A stretch of 64,000 bases of DNA from G965214625 sp965214625 (GTDB lineage: Bacteria > Pseudomonadota > Gammaproteobacteria > Arenicellales > Poriferihabitantaceae). The notes beneath the pieces were generated by a model, which searched no databases, was not told the origin of the DNA, and saw only the letters and a list, made by a program, of their open reading frames with translations. The stretch lies in NCBI GenBank assembly GCA_965214625.1, contig OZ243962.1, forward strand, positions 1,302,001 to 1,366,000, read 5' to 3'. A program made the position numbers and the translations under genes. Positions 7,947 through 16,932 of the stretch are shown here, in pieces (within the stretch, counting starts at the first letter, position 1; each line of letters begins with the position of its first letter).

Positions 7947-8356
7947 CCGCGACAAAAGCGATCATTGACCGCTACTACCGGCTGCTCAAGGAGCGCAACA
8001 GGCGCGGATTGCTGGCACTGCTGTCACCCGAGATCAAAGTGATCTATCATGCGCAAAACAGCCGGTTGCCCTGGGCGGGGCAGTTTGACCGCATTGAGGG
8101 ATTTGACCGGTTTTTTGAAATCATCAAGTCCCGTCTTGATATTGTCGAGGTCGTCATCCATGACCGTCTCTACGATAAAAACAAGGCGGTCATGCAATGC
8201 CAGGGAACCTGGTTGCTCAAGGCCAATCAGACACGGATCAAGGGCAGCATGGTCAACATATTCACCGTAGAGAATGACCAGATCACCACCTATGAGGTCT
8301 ATGCGGACACCGCCGCCTTTGAATCCGCCCTGTGTGGTGCCCCGTCAGACGGCTGA
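7943..8356 (+). CDS. SnoaL/NTF2-like small protein
   Basis: A 137-residue protein of the cone-shaped NTF2-like fold. The opening IIDRYYRLLKERNRRGLLAL and the later EGFDRFFEIIKSRLDI match the helical start of SnoaL-like domains, followed by alternating strands with MVNIFTVENDQITTYEVYAD at the end. The fold is used by polyketide cyclases, ketosteroid isomerase and many small binding proteins, so the ligand cannot be read from sequence. The start codon overlaps the amidotransferase stop, a sign of coupled translation. Confidence 0.75.
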   Translation: MTATKAIIDRYYRLLKERNRRGLLALLSPEIKVIYHAQNSRLPWAGQFDRIEGFDRFFEIIKSRLDIVEVVIHDRLYDKNKAVMQCQGTWLLKANQTRIKGSMVNIFTVENDQITTYEVYADTAAFESALCGAPSDG

Positions 8357-8460
8357 TGCGATGTCCCGTCGCCCGGCACTTTAGGCGAAATGGTCTTCTT
8401 TATCAATGTCGCGTACTGGTATACTATTCGGTCATGCAAGCAGATATCAGGTCTTGAATA

Positions 8461-8898
8461 ATGCTTAGTCTTTTCGCTCTGGTTGCGCTGTGTTCGTCAA
8501 TATTGCTCGGGTCGATGCTGTTCTTGACGGGTATTGTCACGCCTGCGGTACATCGCTTTCTCGACGAGGAAGTGTCCGGACAATTCATCCGCCAACTCTT
8601 CCCGCGTTTTTATCTGTGGGGCATCACCATGACCACGCTGGCCATCCTTTTTGCCCTGGGCGCGCGCTCTGCAACAACGATCATGCTGCTCATTGTGCTG
8701 CTCGGGTTTGTCTACAGTCGGCAGGTCTTGATGGCCAAACTGAACAAGGCGAAAGACGAATGGCTGGCCAGCGACTCCGTCCAGCACAAGACCCGCTTCC
8801 AGAAACTGCACAAACGAAGCGTCATTATCAATATCACACAAATGATTTTACTGCTCATTACCGGCGCAGCAAGCACCTGGACGCTGCTGATAAGATAA
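8461..8898 (+). CDS. DUF4149-type membrane protein
   Basis: A 145-residue inner-membrane protein with four hydrophobic segments, at about residues 1-25, 55-75, 78-92 and 122-142. The pattern SILLGSMLFLTGIVTPAV followed by FIRQLFPRFYLWG fits the DUF4149 family of uncharacterised bacterial membrane proteins. No catalytic residues are evident. It stands about 100 bases after the NTF2-like gene, and a strong hairpin follows its stop, so it may close the transcript. Confidence 0.78.
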   Translation: MLSLFALVALCSSILLGSMLFLTGIVTPAVHRFLDEEVSGQFIRQLFPRFYLWGITMTTLAILFALGARSATTIMLLIVLLGFVYSRQVLMAKLNKAKDEWLASDSVQHKTRFQKLHKRSVIINITQMILLLITGAASTWTLLIR

Positions 8899-8902
8899 AC
8901 TA

Positions 8903-8929
8903 AGCGGTTGCCATCCCATCGCAACCGCT
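8903..8929 (+). terminator. Hairpin after the DUF4149 gene
   Basis: A 9-bp perfect stem, AGCGGTTGC at 8903-8911 and GCAACCGCT at 8921-8929, with a 9-base loop, begins 4 bases after the DUF4149 stop. A second small GC-rich hairpin follows. The T-run is poor, so this is a probable but not textbook intrinsic terminator. Confidence 0.5.
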
Positions 8930-9004
8930 GCGCTTCGCTGCGGCTTGTTTGATCAACAACCGGCCGGTGAGTGCATAGGGCCCTTCTCAAGGTGAGCATC
9001 GACA

Positions 9005-9235
9005 ATGGCTAGATCCCGCAGACGCAATCGAATACGCTCCGGTCGAAATCAGTTCGACACATCGATACCCTCCCCCTGCGTATCCGTCTGCCAGTTTGAC
9101 GGCCAACCATTTTGTCGCGGCTGTTATCGAAATGCCGATGAAATCAGGGAATGGATGATCATGTCACGCGAACAAAAGTGTTCGGTGTTACACCTGATTG
9201 ATCAACGACGCCGGGACGAGGCCGGTGCGCTGTGA
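9005..9235 (+). CDS. DUF1289 family small cysteine-rich protein
   Basis: A 76-residue protein with SPCVSVCQFDGQPFCRGCYR, the four-cysteine signature of DUF1289, followed by the helical part DEIREWMIMSREQK. The cysteines could bind a metal, but the family is uncharacterised. The basic N-terminus (MARSRRRNRIRSGRNQ) is longer than in many homologues. The ATG at 9005 is the first in frame. Confidence 0.82.
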   Translation: MARSRRRNRIRSGRNQFDTSIPSPCVSVCQFDGQPFCRGCYRNADEIREWMIMSREQKCSVLHLIDQRRRDEAGAL

Positions 9236-9357
9236 CGGTCGGGCATCGCAAACTGTTTGGAGAGGATCCGGCTTGGAACAGTTGATTGGCTTTTGAATTG
9301 CGTTTCACCCGCCCTCGTCGATTCCGACAACCGGGACAGACTGGTCAAAATGGGCGC

Positions 9358-10884
9358 TTACAGTACCGGCAGCCACGTCGGGTCGACAATACCATTGAGT
9401 TGACCGTCCATGATCAGCCCTTGCGCCTTTTCAATATCGCCTGACAGAGCGCGGTCATCTTCCAATGGAGCCACCTGATTCCTGAGCAAGCCGATGCATT
9501 GCTCCAGTCGCTTGCCCGTACGCAAGGGTCTTCGAAATTCCACCCCCTGCACAGCGGTCAGATATTCAATCCCGATGATCCCGGCAAGGTTGCGATTCAT
9601 GCCCAACAACCGTCGGGCCCCATGACAGGCCATTGAGACATGGTCTTCCTGATTGGCACTGGTCGGCGTGGAGTCAATCGAGCAGGGCGTCGCTTTTTGC
9701 TTGTTTTCCGACATCAATGCCGCCGCGGTAACTTCGGCCACCATGAAACCGGAGTTCAGACCCGGGTTGGGGGAAAGAAAGGCAGGCAGCCCATAATTGA
9801 GCGCGGGGTCCACCAACGTCGCGACCCGTCTTTCCGTGATGGAGCCGATCTCGGCAATCGCCAGGGCACACTGGTCGGCAGCCAGAGCCACCGGTTCGGC
9901 ATGAAAATTGCCACCCGACAGTATCCGTCCATCGGACTGGATGACCAATGGATTGTCAGTCACCGCATTGGCTTCGATTTCCAGGGTCCTGGCGACCTGT
10001 CTAAGCACATCAATACACGCCCCCATGACCTGCGGCTGACAGCGAAAACAATAAGGATCCTGCACACGTTCATCATGCTCGCGATGGGAAGCACGAATTT
10101 CCGACCCGGCCAGCAGTGACCTTAAACTGACGGCAGCATCCCGTTGGCCTTGATGACCCCGCAGTGCGTGAATCGCCGAATCAAAGGGCACCGTCGATGC
10201 CATCAGTGCATCACACGACAGCGCACCGGTGATCAGAGCCGACTGCATTAATCTCCAGGCATCAAACAACCCGGCAAGCGCCAGCGCCGTCGATACCTGC
10301 GTCCCATTGACCATCGCCAGTCCTTCCTTGGGTCCCAGAACCAGCGGTTCCAGACCCGCACGGGAACAGGCTTGTGCGCTGTCCATCTCCTGACCGTGGT
10401 ACCTGACCCTGCCTTCACCGAGCATGGCCGCGGTCAGGTGCGCCAGTGGGGCAAGATCACCGGAAGCCCCGACCGATCCCTTTGAAGGAATGACCGGCGT
10501 AATACCCCGTTCCAGGAGTGCTTCGAGTCGCTCAATGACCTGCCATCGAACACCGGAGGCACCCCGTCCCAATGACGCCAGCTTGAGGGCGATAATCAGT
10601 CGGACGATATTGTCCGCTAACGGTTTCCCCACGCCACCGCAATGAGACAAAATGAGATTGCGTTGTAATACCGTGGTTTCATCCGCCGCAATTTGGGTCT
10701 GGGCAAGTTTTCCAAAACCGGTATTGATACCATACACCGGCTGTTCGCCCTCGGCCGCTCTTTTTACCATGTCGGCGGCGATGTCGACGACAGACCGACA
10801 ATTGCGAGTTAACCGAACACTGGGAGAAAAACGGTAGATCTGTTCCAACGCCGCCAAATTCAATGCACCGGGGGTCACTTCCAT
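9358..10884 (-). CDS. hutH: Histidine ammonia-lyase
   Basis: A 508-residue cytosolic enzyme that converts L-histidine to urocanate and ammonia, the first step of histidine degradation. The Ala-Ser-Gly that cyclises into the MIO electrophile is at 140-142 in GSVGASGDLAPLAHL, and the catalytic-loop tyrosine is at 51 in YGINTGFGKL. The frame is open to 10965, but the ATG at 10884 gives MEVTPGALNL, the usual length, and a 4-base gap to the hutF stop, so I chose it. It is transcribed with hutF and divergently from hutI. Confidence 0.96.
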   Translation of the reverse strand: MEVTPGALNLAALEQIYRFSPSVRLTRNCRSVVDIAADMVKRAAEGEQPVYGINTGFGKLAQTQIAADETTVLQRNLILSHCGGVGKPLADNIVRLIIALKLASLGRGASGVRWQVIERLEALLERGITPVIPSKGSVGASGDLAPLAHLTAAMLGEGRVRYHGQEMDSAQACSRAGLEPLVLGPKEGLAMVNGTQVSTALALAGLFDAWRLMQSALITGALSCDALMASTVPFDSAIHALRGHQGQRDAAVSLRSLLAGSEIRASHREHDERVQDPYCFRCQPQVMGACIDVLRQVARTLEIEANAVTDNPLVIQSDGRILSGGNFHAEPVALAADQCALAIAEIGSITERRVATLVDPALNYGLPAFLSPNPGLNSGFMVAEVTAAALMSENKQKATPCSIDSTPTSANQEDHVSMACHGARRLLGMNRNLAGIIGIEYLTAVQGVEFRRPLRTGKRLEQCIGLLRNQVAPLEDDRALSGDIEKAQGLIMDGQLNGIVDPTWLPVL

Positions 10885-10888
10885 TGCT

Positions 10889-12310
10889 TTATTCCGCCAG
10901 GCCGTGGAGTGACTGCAGATAGTCGGTCCGGATACTTTCCTCATCGTGATGCCGTCCATTGGCAATCACCTGCTTACCGCCGACATAGACATCCTGTACC
11001 GGGTTTTCATTACCGGAAAACAGCCAGCTGTTCATCAGGTCGTCTTCTGTTCGACCTGAAAATCGCGGGTGATTGGTATTCAACACCACCAGGTCCGCCC
11101 TGAATCCCTGTGCAACCTGTCCGATCTTTCGGCCACATGACCGGGCTCCCCCCAACAAGGCCGAACGATACAAAGCCGTTCCGGTATGGCGTTCACCGAC
11201 ATGCTGCATGACATTCCGTCGTTGGCCTAACAGCCTTTGCCCATATTCCAGCCATCTTAGCTCTTCAACCGGGCTCATCGAGATATGGCTATCGGAACCG
11301 ATGGCCCAGAGACCGCCTTCGGCCTGGAATGTCGGGGCATTGAAAAATCCATCCCCGAGGTTGGCCTCCGTGGTCGGACACAATCCTGCCACGGCACCAC
11401 TTCTTGCCAACAGGACGGTTTCCGCTTCACTCATATGGGTCGCATGAATCAATGACCACTGCGGGTCGACCTCAAAGTGGTCAAACAGCCATTCAACCGG
11501 CCGTCGGCCACTCCAGGCAATGCAGTCTTCGACTTCTTTGACCTGTTCGGCAATATGCAGGTGAATGACCGGCAGCGCTGCTTGCGATAACGCCGTGAGG
11601 ACATCACGCAACAGGGGGGCGGTGACCGCCCTGAGCGAATGCGGGGCGATCCCGGTCACCATATCATCGTGTTGTTCCGTGGCTTGCACAAGCGCCGTGA
11701 CGATCGTGCAGAACCGGTCTTGATCATTCACAAACCGCTTTTGTCCCTCAAGCGGCGGTTGCCCGCCAAATCCGCCAAAGCGGTACAGCACCGGTAATGC
11801 GGTGAAGCCGATACCAACCGCCGACGCGGCCTGCAGACAACTCAACGTCATACTGGCTGGCTCCGTGTAGGCGTGCCCTCGGGGATCATGGTGCAGATAC
11901 TGGAATTCGGCGACACTGGTATAACCCGCTTTGAGCATTTCCAGATACAGCTGGCGACTGATGGCATAAAGATGGGGGGGTTCGATTCTTTCAAGATAGC
12001 GGTACATGACTTCCCGCCAGCTCCAGAAACTGTCCTCAATGCCCGAAGACCGCGCCACATTCCGTCGTGTTTCTCCGAGTCCGGCCATGGCTCTTTGGTG
12101 GGCATGGGAATGACAATTGGGGACCCCCGGCACGACTGTGCCCCGAACGATTTCACATGGCCCTTCGCACTCTTTCAATGACACGTCTTGCCTGACTGAA
12201 CAGATATTCCCTGCCCTATCCACGCTAATCTTGACATCTCTTCCCCATCCTTCAGGGAGCAAAACAGATTCGCACCACAACTGTAATGAATGGGTTGTTT
12301 CCTTTTTCAC
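10889..12310 (-). CDS. hutF: Formimidoylglutamate deiminase
   Basis: A 473-residue amidohydrolase that turns N-formimino-L-glutamate into N-formyl-L-glutamate and ammonia, the fourth step of the five-step histidine pathway. Metal ligands are visible in order: H67 and H69 in NCHSHAHQ, the His of LHIAEQ, the His of IHATHMS and the Asp of GSDSHISM. The start is GTG at 12310. It heads the hutFH unit and faces hutI across a 174-base region holding a HutC operator. With HutF present, the pathway should end with HutG, which I do not see in this window. Confidence 0.94.
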   Translation of the reverse strand: MKKETTHSLQLWCESVLLPEGWGRDVKISVDRAGNICSVRQDVSLKECEGPCEIVRGTVVPGVPNCHSHAHQRAMAGLGETRRNVARSSGIEDSFWSWREVMYRYLERIEPPHLYAISRQLYLEMLKAGYTSVAEFQYLHHDPRGHAYTEPASMTLSCLQAASAVGIGFTALPVLYRFGGFGGQPPLEGQKRFVNDQDRFCTIVTALVQATEQHDDMVTGIAPHSLRAVTAPLLRDVLTALSQAALPVIHLHIAEQVKEVEDCIAWSGRRPVEWLFDHFEVDPQWSLIHATHMSEAETVLLARSGAVAGLCPTTEANLGDGFFNAPTFQAEGGLWAIGSDSHISMSPVEELRWLEYGQRLLGQRRNVMQHVGERHTGTALYRSALLGGARSCGRKIGQVAQGFRADLVVLNTNHPRFSGRTEDDLMNSWLFSGNENPVQDVYVGGKQVIANGRHHDEESIRTDYLQSLHGLAE

Positions 12311-12441
12311 ACGCTATCAAACCAATCGAATTTGTGCTCGCAGGCCATCGAGAACCGGATTCACCGCCACCCCACCCGGTCCTTTGGGGGGGACAAACGG
12401 CTCACTTGCAATACTTGAAAGAAACACTTACGCTCCATTTT

Positions 12442-12457
12442 ACTTGTATATACAAGT
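12442..12457. promoter_or_regulatory. HutC-type operator between hutF and hutI
   Basis: ACTTGTATATACAAGT is a perfect 16-bp palindrome whose core matches the HutC operator known from Pseudomonas (CTTGTATATACAAG type). It lies in the divergent hutF/hutI region, 27 bases before the hutI ATG. A possible TTGAAA -35 element lies about 30 bases upstream on the plus strand, so a bound repressor would cover the hutI promoter. A second site for hutF is not visible. Confidence 0.82.
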
Positions 12458-12484
12458 GAATACCAATTGTTGATTGATAACGTC

Positions 12485-13699
12485 ATGCTATTGACCAATG
12501 GACGCCTTGCCACGATGCAGAACCCACATTCCTACGGGTTTGTCGAAAACGGTGCCCTCCTTGTCGAGCACCACCGGATCAGCTGGATCGGAAGCACCGG
12601 TGAAGTGCCTGATCGCTGGTATGCCCACTACGACGTTCTGGACTGCAGGGGGAAACTGGTCACCCCGGGACTGATTGACTGCCATACCCACCTTGTGTAC
12701 GCAGGACACCGGGCAAACGAGTTTGAACAACGCCTTGAAGGCGCCACCTATCAGGAAATCGCCGACCGGGGCGGGGGTATCGTGTCGACGGTCCGCGCGA
12801 CCCGGGAAGCGGCCGAAGACGAGTTATATGCCCAATCACTCCCCCGACTCAAGACACTCATCAACGAGGGAGTCACCACCGTTGAGATCAAATCGGGATA
12901 CGGGCTCAATACGCAGGCCGAGATAAAAATGCTCTCGGTGGCGGCCAAATTGTCCGAACAGCAAGGGGTGCGGATCAAAAAAACATTTTTGGGTGCCCAT
13001 GCGATCCCGCCTGAATTTTACGGCCGGAAAAACCCGTATCTGGATCGGGTGTGCCATGAAATGCTGCCCGCTGCCCATGCCGCCGGATTAGTCGATGCAG
13101 TGGATGCATTTTGTGAAAATATTGCGTTCAGCGTGGACCAGGTCAATCGGCTGTTCGATACGGCCGAACACTACCGCTTGCCGATCAAGCTACATGCCGA
13201 ACAGTTGAGTCATCTCGGCGGTGCGGTCATGGCGGCCGGCCGGGGCGCCCTTTCGGTCGATCATCTGGAGTATCTCCCTGAGCACGATGTTCCCTTGATT
13301 CAAAACGGAAAGACCGTTGCGGTGTTGCTTCCGGGTGCCTTTTATACCTTAAAAGAAACCCGGCTCCCCCCGATCGACGGGTTGCGGAAAGAGGGCATTC
13401 CGGTGGCGGTCGCCAGTGATTGTAATCCGGGGAGTTCGCCGGTCTGCTCTTTGCTGCTGTCGATGAATATGGCCTGTACGTTATTTGGACTGACACCGAC
13501 CGAAGCCTTGGCCGGTGTAACCCTCAATGCGGCCAGGGCCCTGGGAATGGAGCAGGAAGTCGGCAGCATTGAGGCAGGAAAGGCCGCGGACCTCGTCATC
13601 TGGGACACCACCGACCCGGCCACGCTCTCTTATCATATCGGCTTGAACCCCTGCCGTGGCGTCATGGCAAATGGCCATTGGCTCAAGTACCCCGAATAA
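12485..13699 (+). CDS. hutI: Imidazolonepropionase
   Basis: A 404-residue metal-dependent amidohydrolase that opens the ring of 4-imidazolone-5-propionate to N-formimino-glutamate, third step of histidine degradation. The Zn/Fe site is visible as DCHTHLVYAGHR, KLHAEQLSHLGG, HLEYLPEHD and ASDCNPG. A TTG at 12467 is also in frame, but the ATG at 12485 opens MLLTNGRLATM, which fits the family's usual start and length, so I prefer it. No good Shine-Dalgarno is seen for either. The hutC' gene starts one base after the stop. Confidence 0.93.
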   Translation: MLLTNGRLATMQNPHSYGFVENGALLVEHHRISWIGSTGEVPDRWYAHYDVLDCRGKLVTPGLIDCHTHLVYAGHRANEFEQRLEGATYQEIADRGGGIVSTVRATREAAEDELYAQSLPRLKTLINEGVTTVEIKSGYGLNTQAEIKMLSVAAKLSEQQGVRIKKTFLGAHAIPPEFYGRKNPYLDRVCHEMLPAAHAAGLVDAVDAFCENIAFSVDQVNRLFDTAEHYRLPIKLHAEQLSHLGGAVMAAGRGALSVDHLEYLPEHDVPLIQNGKTVAVLLPGAFYTLKETRLPPIDGLRKEGIPVAVASDCNPGSSPVCSLLLSMNMACTLFGLTPTEALAGVTLNAARALGMEQEVGSIEAGKAADLVIWDTTDPATLSYHIGLNPCRGVMANGHWLKYPE

Positions 13700-13700
13700 A

Positions 13701-14015
13701 ATGCCGATGGAAATCGAATGGCCCGCCAGACAACCGGACCGTCACGCTGCGGTCCCGCTTTACGCTCGCATAAAACGTCCTATCAAGCAACAGATCCGCC
13801 GCAGGGAATGGCTGTCCGGTGAAAAACTCCCTTCAGAAAATGAACGGGTCAAACAGTGCCGGGGCAGCCGCATGACCGTCAACCGGGCGCTACGGGAACT
13901 CACCCAGGAAGGACTGCTGTCCCGGGCACGCGGACTGGTCACCATGACCTACCCGAGCAGCAATCGCGATGCGTTCTCCATGCGATATCGACCCGCTGAT
14001 TTTCAGCTGGGATGA
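13701..14015 (+). CDS. hutC: HutC-like GntR repressor lacking its effector domain
   Basis: A 104-residue protein with a GntR winged helix: VPLYARIKRPIKQQI, then GEKLPSENERVKQCRGSRMT, then NRALRELTQEGLLSRARG. Full HutC has about 235-250 residues, with a urocanate-binding UTRA domain after this point. Here only about 27 residues follow, ending in RYRPADFQLG, and hutU starts 56 bases later. The effector domain has been lost, perhaps by an internal in-frame deletion. The start at 13701 is one base after hutI, matching a hutI-hutC-hutU operon. The truncated protein could bind DNA weakly or be non-functional; urocanate response should be lost. Confidence 0.82.
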   Translation: MPMEIEWPARQPDRHAAVPLYARIKRPIKQQIRRREWLSGEKLPSENERVKQCRGSRMTVNRALRELTQEGLLSRARGLVTMTYPSSNRDAFSMRYRPADFQLG

Positions 14016-14071
14016 CGAGGGTGTCGAACCGGATATGACCGACAAACATCCATGACAGAGTAGCGGACAAG

Positions 14072-15742
14072 ATGATCACCCGGACCGACAAGACAAGAAC
14101 CATTCGTGCCCCACGGGGAACCCGGCTAACCTGCAAGTCATGGCTGACCGAGGCGGCATATCGGATGATCCAGAACAATCTCGACCCCGAAGTCGCCGAA
14201 AAACCGGAGGACCTGATTGTCTACGGAGGGATTGGGCGGGCCGCACGAGACTGGGAGGCCTTTGATCAGATTCTACGGTGTCTGGTCAATCTTGAAAGCG
14301 ATCAGAGTCTATTGGTCCAGTCCGGCAAACCGGTCGGGGTTTTCCGCACCCATGCCGAGGCGCCCCGGGTATTGATTGCCAACTCGAATCTGGTCCCCGC
14401 GTGGGCGAACTGGGACCACTTCAACGAGCTGGACAAGAAAGGATTGATGATGTACGGACAAATGACCGCCGGTTCGTGGATTTATATCGGCAGTCAGGGC
14501 ATTGTACAGGGAACCTATGAAACATTCGTGGAAGCTGGCCGCCAGCATTTCAATGGGCAGACAAGCGGCAAATGGATCTTGACCTGTGGACTGGGCGGCA
14601 TGGGCGGCGCACAGCCATTGGCAGCCACCATGGCCGGCTATTGTATCCTGTGCATCGAATGTGACGCGCAGCGAATCGATTTCCGTTTGAAGACTCGCTA
14701 TCTGGACCACCGTGCGGCAAATCTGGATGAAGCCCTTGAGATGATACAACGTGCCTGCAAAAAAGGTCGGGCGATCTCCGTTGGCCTGTTGGGAAACGGG
14801 GCTGAAGTGCTGCCTGAACTCGTCAACAGAGGCATCACCCCCGACCTGGTCACGGACCAGACATCGGCCCATGATCCGGTTCATGGTTATCTGCCGGCAG
14901 GATGGACCATGGAAAAATGGCGATCCGAAATCAGGCACAATCCCCAACTGGTGGTGGAACAGGCCCGGCGGTCCATCGCACAACATGTCAAAGCAATGCT
15001 GTGGTTTCACCAAAAGGGTATTGCCACTATTGACTACGGAAACAATATTCGTCAGGAGGCCCTGCACTACGGTGTCGAAAATGCGTTTGATTTTCCCGGC
15101 TTTGTTCCCGCCTATATTCGCCCCCTGTTCTGCCGCGGCATTGGTCCCTTTCGTTGGGTTGCGCTCTCTGGAGACCCGGAGGATATCTACAAAACCGATG
15201 CCAAGGTCAAGGAACTCATTCCCGATGATGCCCACTTGCATCACTGGCTCAATATGGCCCAAAAAAGAATCCGTTTCCAAGGACTTCCCGCCAGAATCTG
15301 CTGGGTCGGCCTGGGCGACCGTCATCGGCTCGGCCTGGCATTCAATCAAATGGTCCGCAATGGAGAACTCAACGCACCGATTGTGATTGGGCGCGATCAT
15401 CTGGATTCCGGATCAGTCGCCAGTCCGAATCGTGAAACGGAATCAATGATAGACGGTTCCGATGCCGTCTCAGACTGGGCCTTGCTGAATGCCTTGCTCA
15501 GTACGGCCGGTGGCGCCACCTGGGTCTCATTGCACCATGGTGGCGGTGTCGGGATGGGGTTTTCCCAGCATGCCGGTCTGGTCATTGTGGCCGACGGGTC
15601 GGCGGCGGCCGACAAGCGCCTGGAGCGGGTGCTTTGGAACGATCCGGCAACCGGTGTGATGAGGCATGCTGATGCCGGGTATCAGCATGCCAAGCAGTGC
15701 GCCCGAGAGTACGGGCTCAATCTCGGCGCCATTCAACTGTAA
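14072..15742 (+). CDS. hutU: Urocanate hydratase
   Basis: A 556-residue NAD-dependent enzyme that hydrates urocanate to 4-imidazolone-5-propionate, the second step of the pathway. The glycine-rich LTCGLGGMGGAQPLAATMAG binds NAD, and VYGGIGRAARDW near the N-terminus and VSLHHGGGVGMGFSQHAG near the C-terminus are strongly conserved in the family. Length is normal (about 555). The ATG at 14072 gives MITRTDKTRTIRAPRGT, slightly variant but plausible. It sits in the same transcription unit as hutI and the truncated hutC. Confidence 0.96.
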   Translation: MITRTDKTRTIRAPRGTRLTCKSWLTEAAYRMIQNNLDPEVAEKPEDLIVYGGIGRAARDWEAFDQILRCLVNLESDQSLLVQSGKPVGVFRTHAEAPRVLIANSNLVPAWANWDHFNELDKKGLMMYGQMTAGSWIYIGSQGIVQGTYETFVEAGRQHFNGQTSGKWILTCGLGGMGGAQPLAATMAGYCILCIECDAQRIDFRLKTRYLDHRAANLDEALEMIQRACKKGRAISVGLLGNGAEVLPELVNRGITPDLVTDQTSAHDPVHGYLPAGWTMEKWRSEIRHNPQLVVEQARRSIAQHVKAMLWFHQKGIATIDYGNNIRQEALHYGVENAFDFPGFVPAYIRPLFCRGIGPFRWVALSGDPEDIYKTDAKVKELIPDDAHLHHWLNMAQKRIRFQGLPARICWVGLGDRHRLGLAFNQMVRNGELNAPIVIGRDHLDSGSVASPNRETESMIDGSDAVSDWALLNALLSTAGGATWVSLHHGGGVGMGFSQHAGLVIVADGSAAADKRLERVLWNDPATGVMRHADAGYQHAKQCAREYGLNLGAIQL

Positions 15743-15751
15743 GACGGCCGC

Positions 15752-16753
15752 ATGCCAAAGATTGATATCACCTATCTCAGTGGTCCGGACATTGCGGATC
15801 TGGCCATGTCGAACGACGAAATTTTGTCTGCCGTAGAGTATGGGCTCAAAGCGGCCGGGCACGGAGAAACCGTGATCGAACCGCGCATGCACCTGACACC
15901 GGACCCGGCATTTCAAGGCCATTTCAATGTACTTCGGGGTTATATTGCGCCACTGAAGACGGCGGGAATAAAAATTGTTGGTGACTACATCAACAATTAC
16001 AAACTGGGACTGCCTTCGGAAATGGCACTCCTCAATCTGTTTGATCCGAGGACGGGCATGCCGACCGGCATTCTTGATGCCACGGCCATTACGGAAATGC
16101 GCACCGGCGCGCTGACCGCATTGGGAAGCAAGTATCTGGCCCCCTCCAATCCAAGGATTCTGGGGCATATTGGTGCACGCGGAACCGCGTACTGGAATGT
16201 CCGGTTACTGGATCATTTGCATGATTTTGATGAAATCAGAGTGCATTCCCGGCGTCATCACAGTCGGACCCGTTTCGCACAAAGACTGTCCCAAGATCTC
16301 GACAAGGCGGTCCGCGTAACCGACGACTGGGAAAGCTGTCTGGCAGGGGCCGACATCATGGTTGAGGCCTCGCGGCTATCCAGGCCCACGCCATTGTTTA
16401 AAACCGGTTGGATCAAGCCCGGCGCTTTGGTGATTCCCTATGGCACCATGAGCGCACTGGAACTGAACCACACTGATGTCATGGATAAGGTGATTGTCGA
16501 CGACACCGGACAGATGCATGTCGGCCCCTTTGGCGCGCTTCGCCCCCATATCAATGCAGGCAAAATCAGTGCAAAGACGGTTTATGCGGAAATTGGGGAT
16601 ATTGTAGCGGGGAAACGACCTGGCAGGGAATCGGATAAAGAAACCATCCTGTTCTGGCATCGAGGACTGTCCACGAGCGACATTGCCCTTGGTGTTGCCA
16701 TGCTCGACAAGGCAAAAACACTGCAAATCGGGCAGCGTCTGAATTACGCCTGA
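15752..16753 (+). CDS. Ornithine cyclodeaminase / mu-crystallin family protein
   Basis: A 333-residue Rossmann-fold protein. MRTGALTALGSKYLA and GLPSEMALLNLFDPRTGMP are the family blocks around the substrate site, and HIGARGTAYWN is the nucleotide-binding turn, degenerate compared with the usual GxGxQA. Members cyclise ornithine to proline or reduce cyclic imines and ketimines; sequence does not settle which. It begins 9 bases after hutU and so belongs to the hut transcript, which suggests an amino-acid catabolic role, possibly linked to proline or hydroxyproline metabolism nearby. Confidence 0.8.
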   Translation: MPKIDITYLSGPDIADLAMSNDEILSAVEYGLKAAGHGETVIEPRMHLTPDPAFQGHFNVLRGYIAPLKTAGIKIVGDYINNYKLGLPSEMALLNLFDPRTGMPTGILDATAITEMRTGALTALGSKYLAPSNPRILGHIGARGTAYWNVRLLDHLHDFDEIRVHSRRHHSRTRFAQRLSQDLDKAVRVTDDWESCLAGADIMVEASRLSRPTPLFKTGWIKPGALVIPYGTMSALELNHTDVMDKVIVDDTGQMHVGPFGALRPHINAGKISAKTVYAEIGDIVAGKRPGRESDKETILFWHRGLSTSDIALGVAMLDKAKTLQIGQRLNYA

Positions 16754-16855
16754 CGCGTTCAAGTGGGATTCTTCGGAGGGTCAACCATCGTGCGCTCCCG
16801 GATCAAAGGACAATCCAATATGAGAACGACTCAGCATCGGTTACAATTTATGAAT

Positions 16856-16932
16856 CGGGGTGTAGCTCAGCCTGGCAGAGCACTGCCTTCGGGAGGCAGG
16901 GGCCGGTGGTTCGAATCCACTCACCCCGACCA
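16856..16932 (+). tRNA. tRNA-Pro (anticodon CGG)
   Basis: A 77-base cloverleaf including encoded CCA. Acceptor CGGGGTG pairs with CACCCCG (16922-16928), discriminator A, then CCA. The anticodon stem CTGCC/GGCAG frames the loop TTCGGGA, giving anticodon CGG for codon CCG. The T-loop GTTCGAATC is standard. No att-like repeat of its 3' end is seen nearby. Confidence 0.97.
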
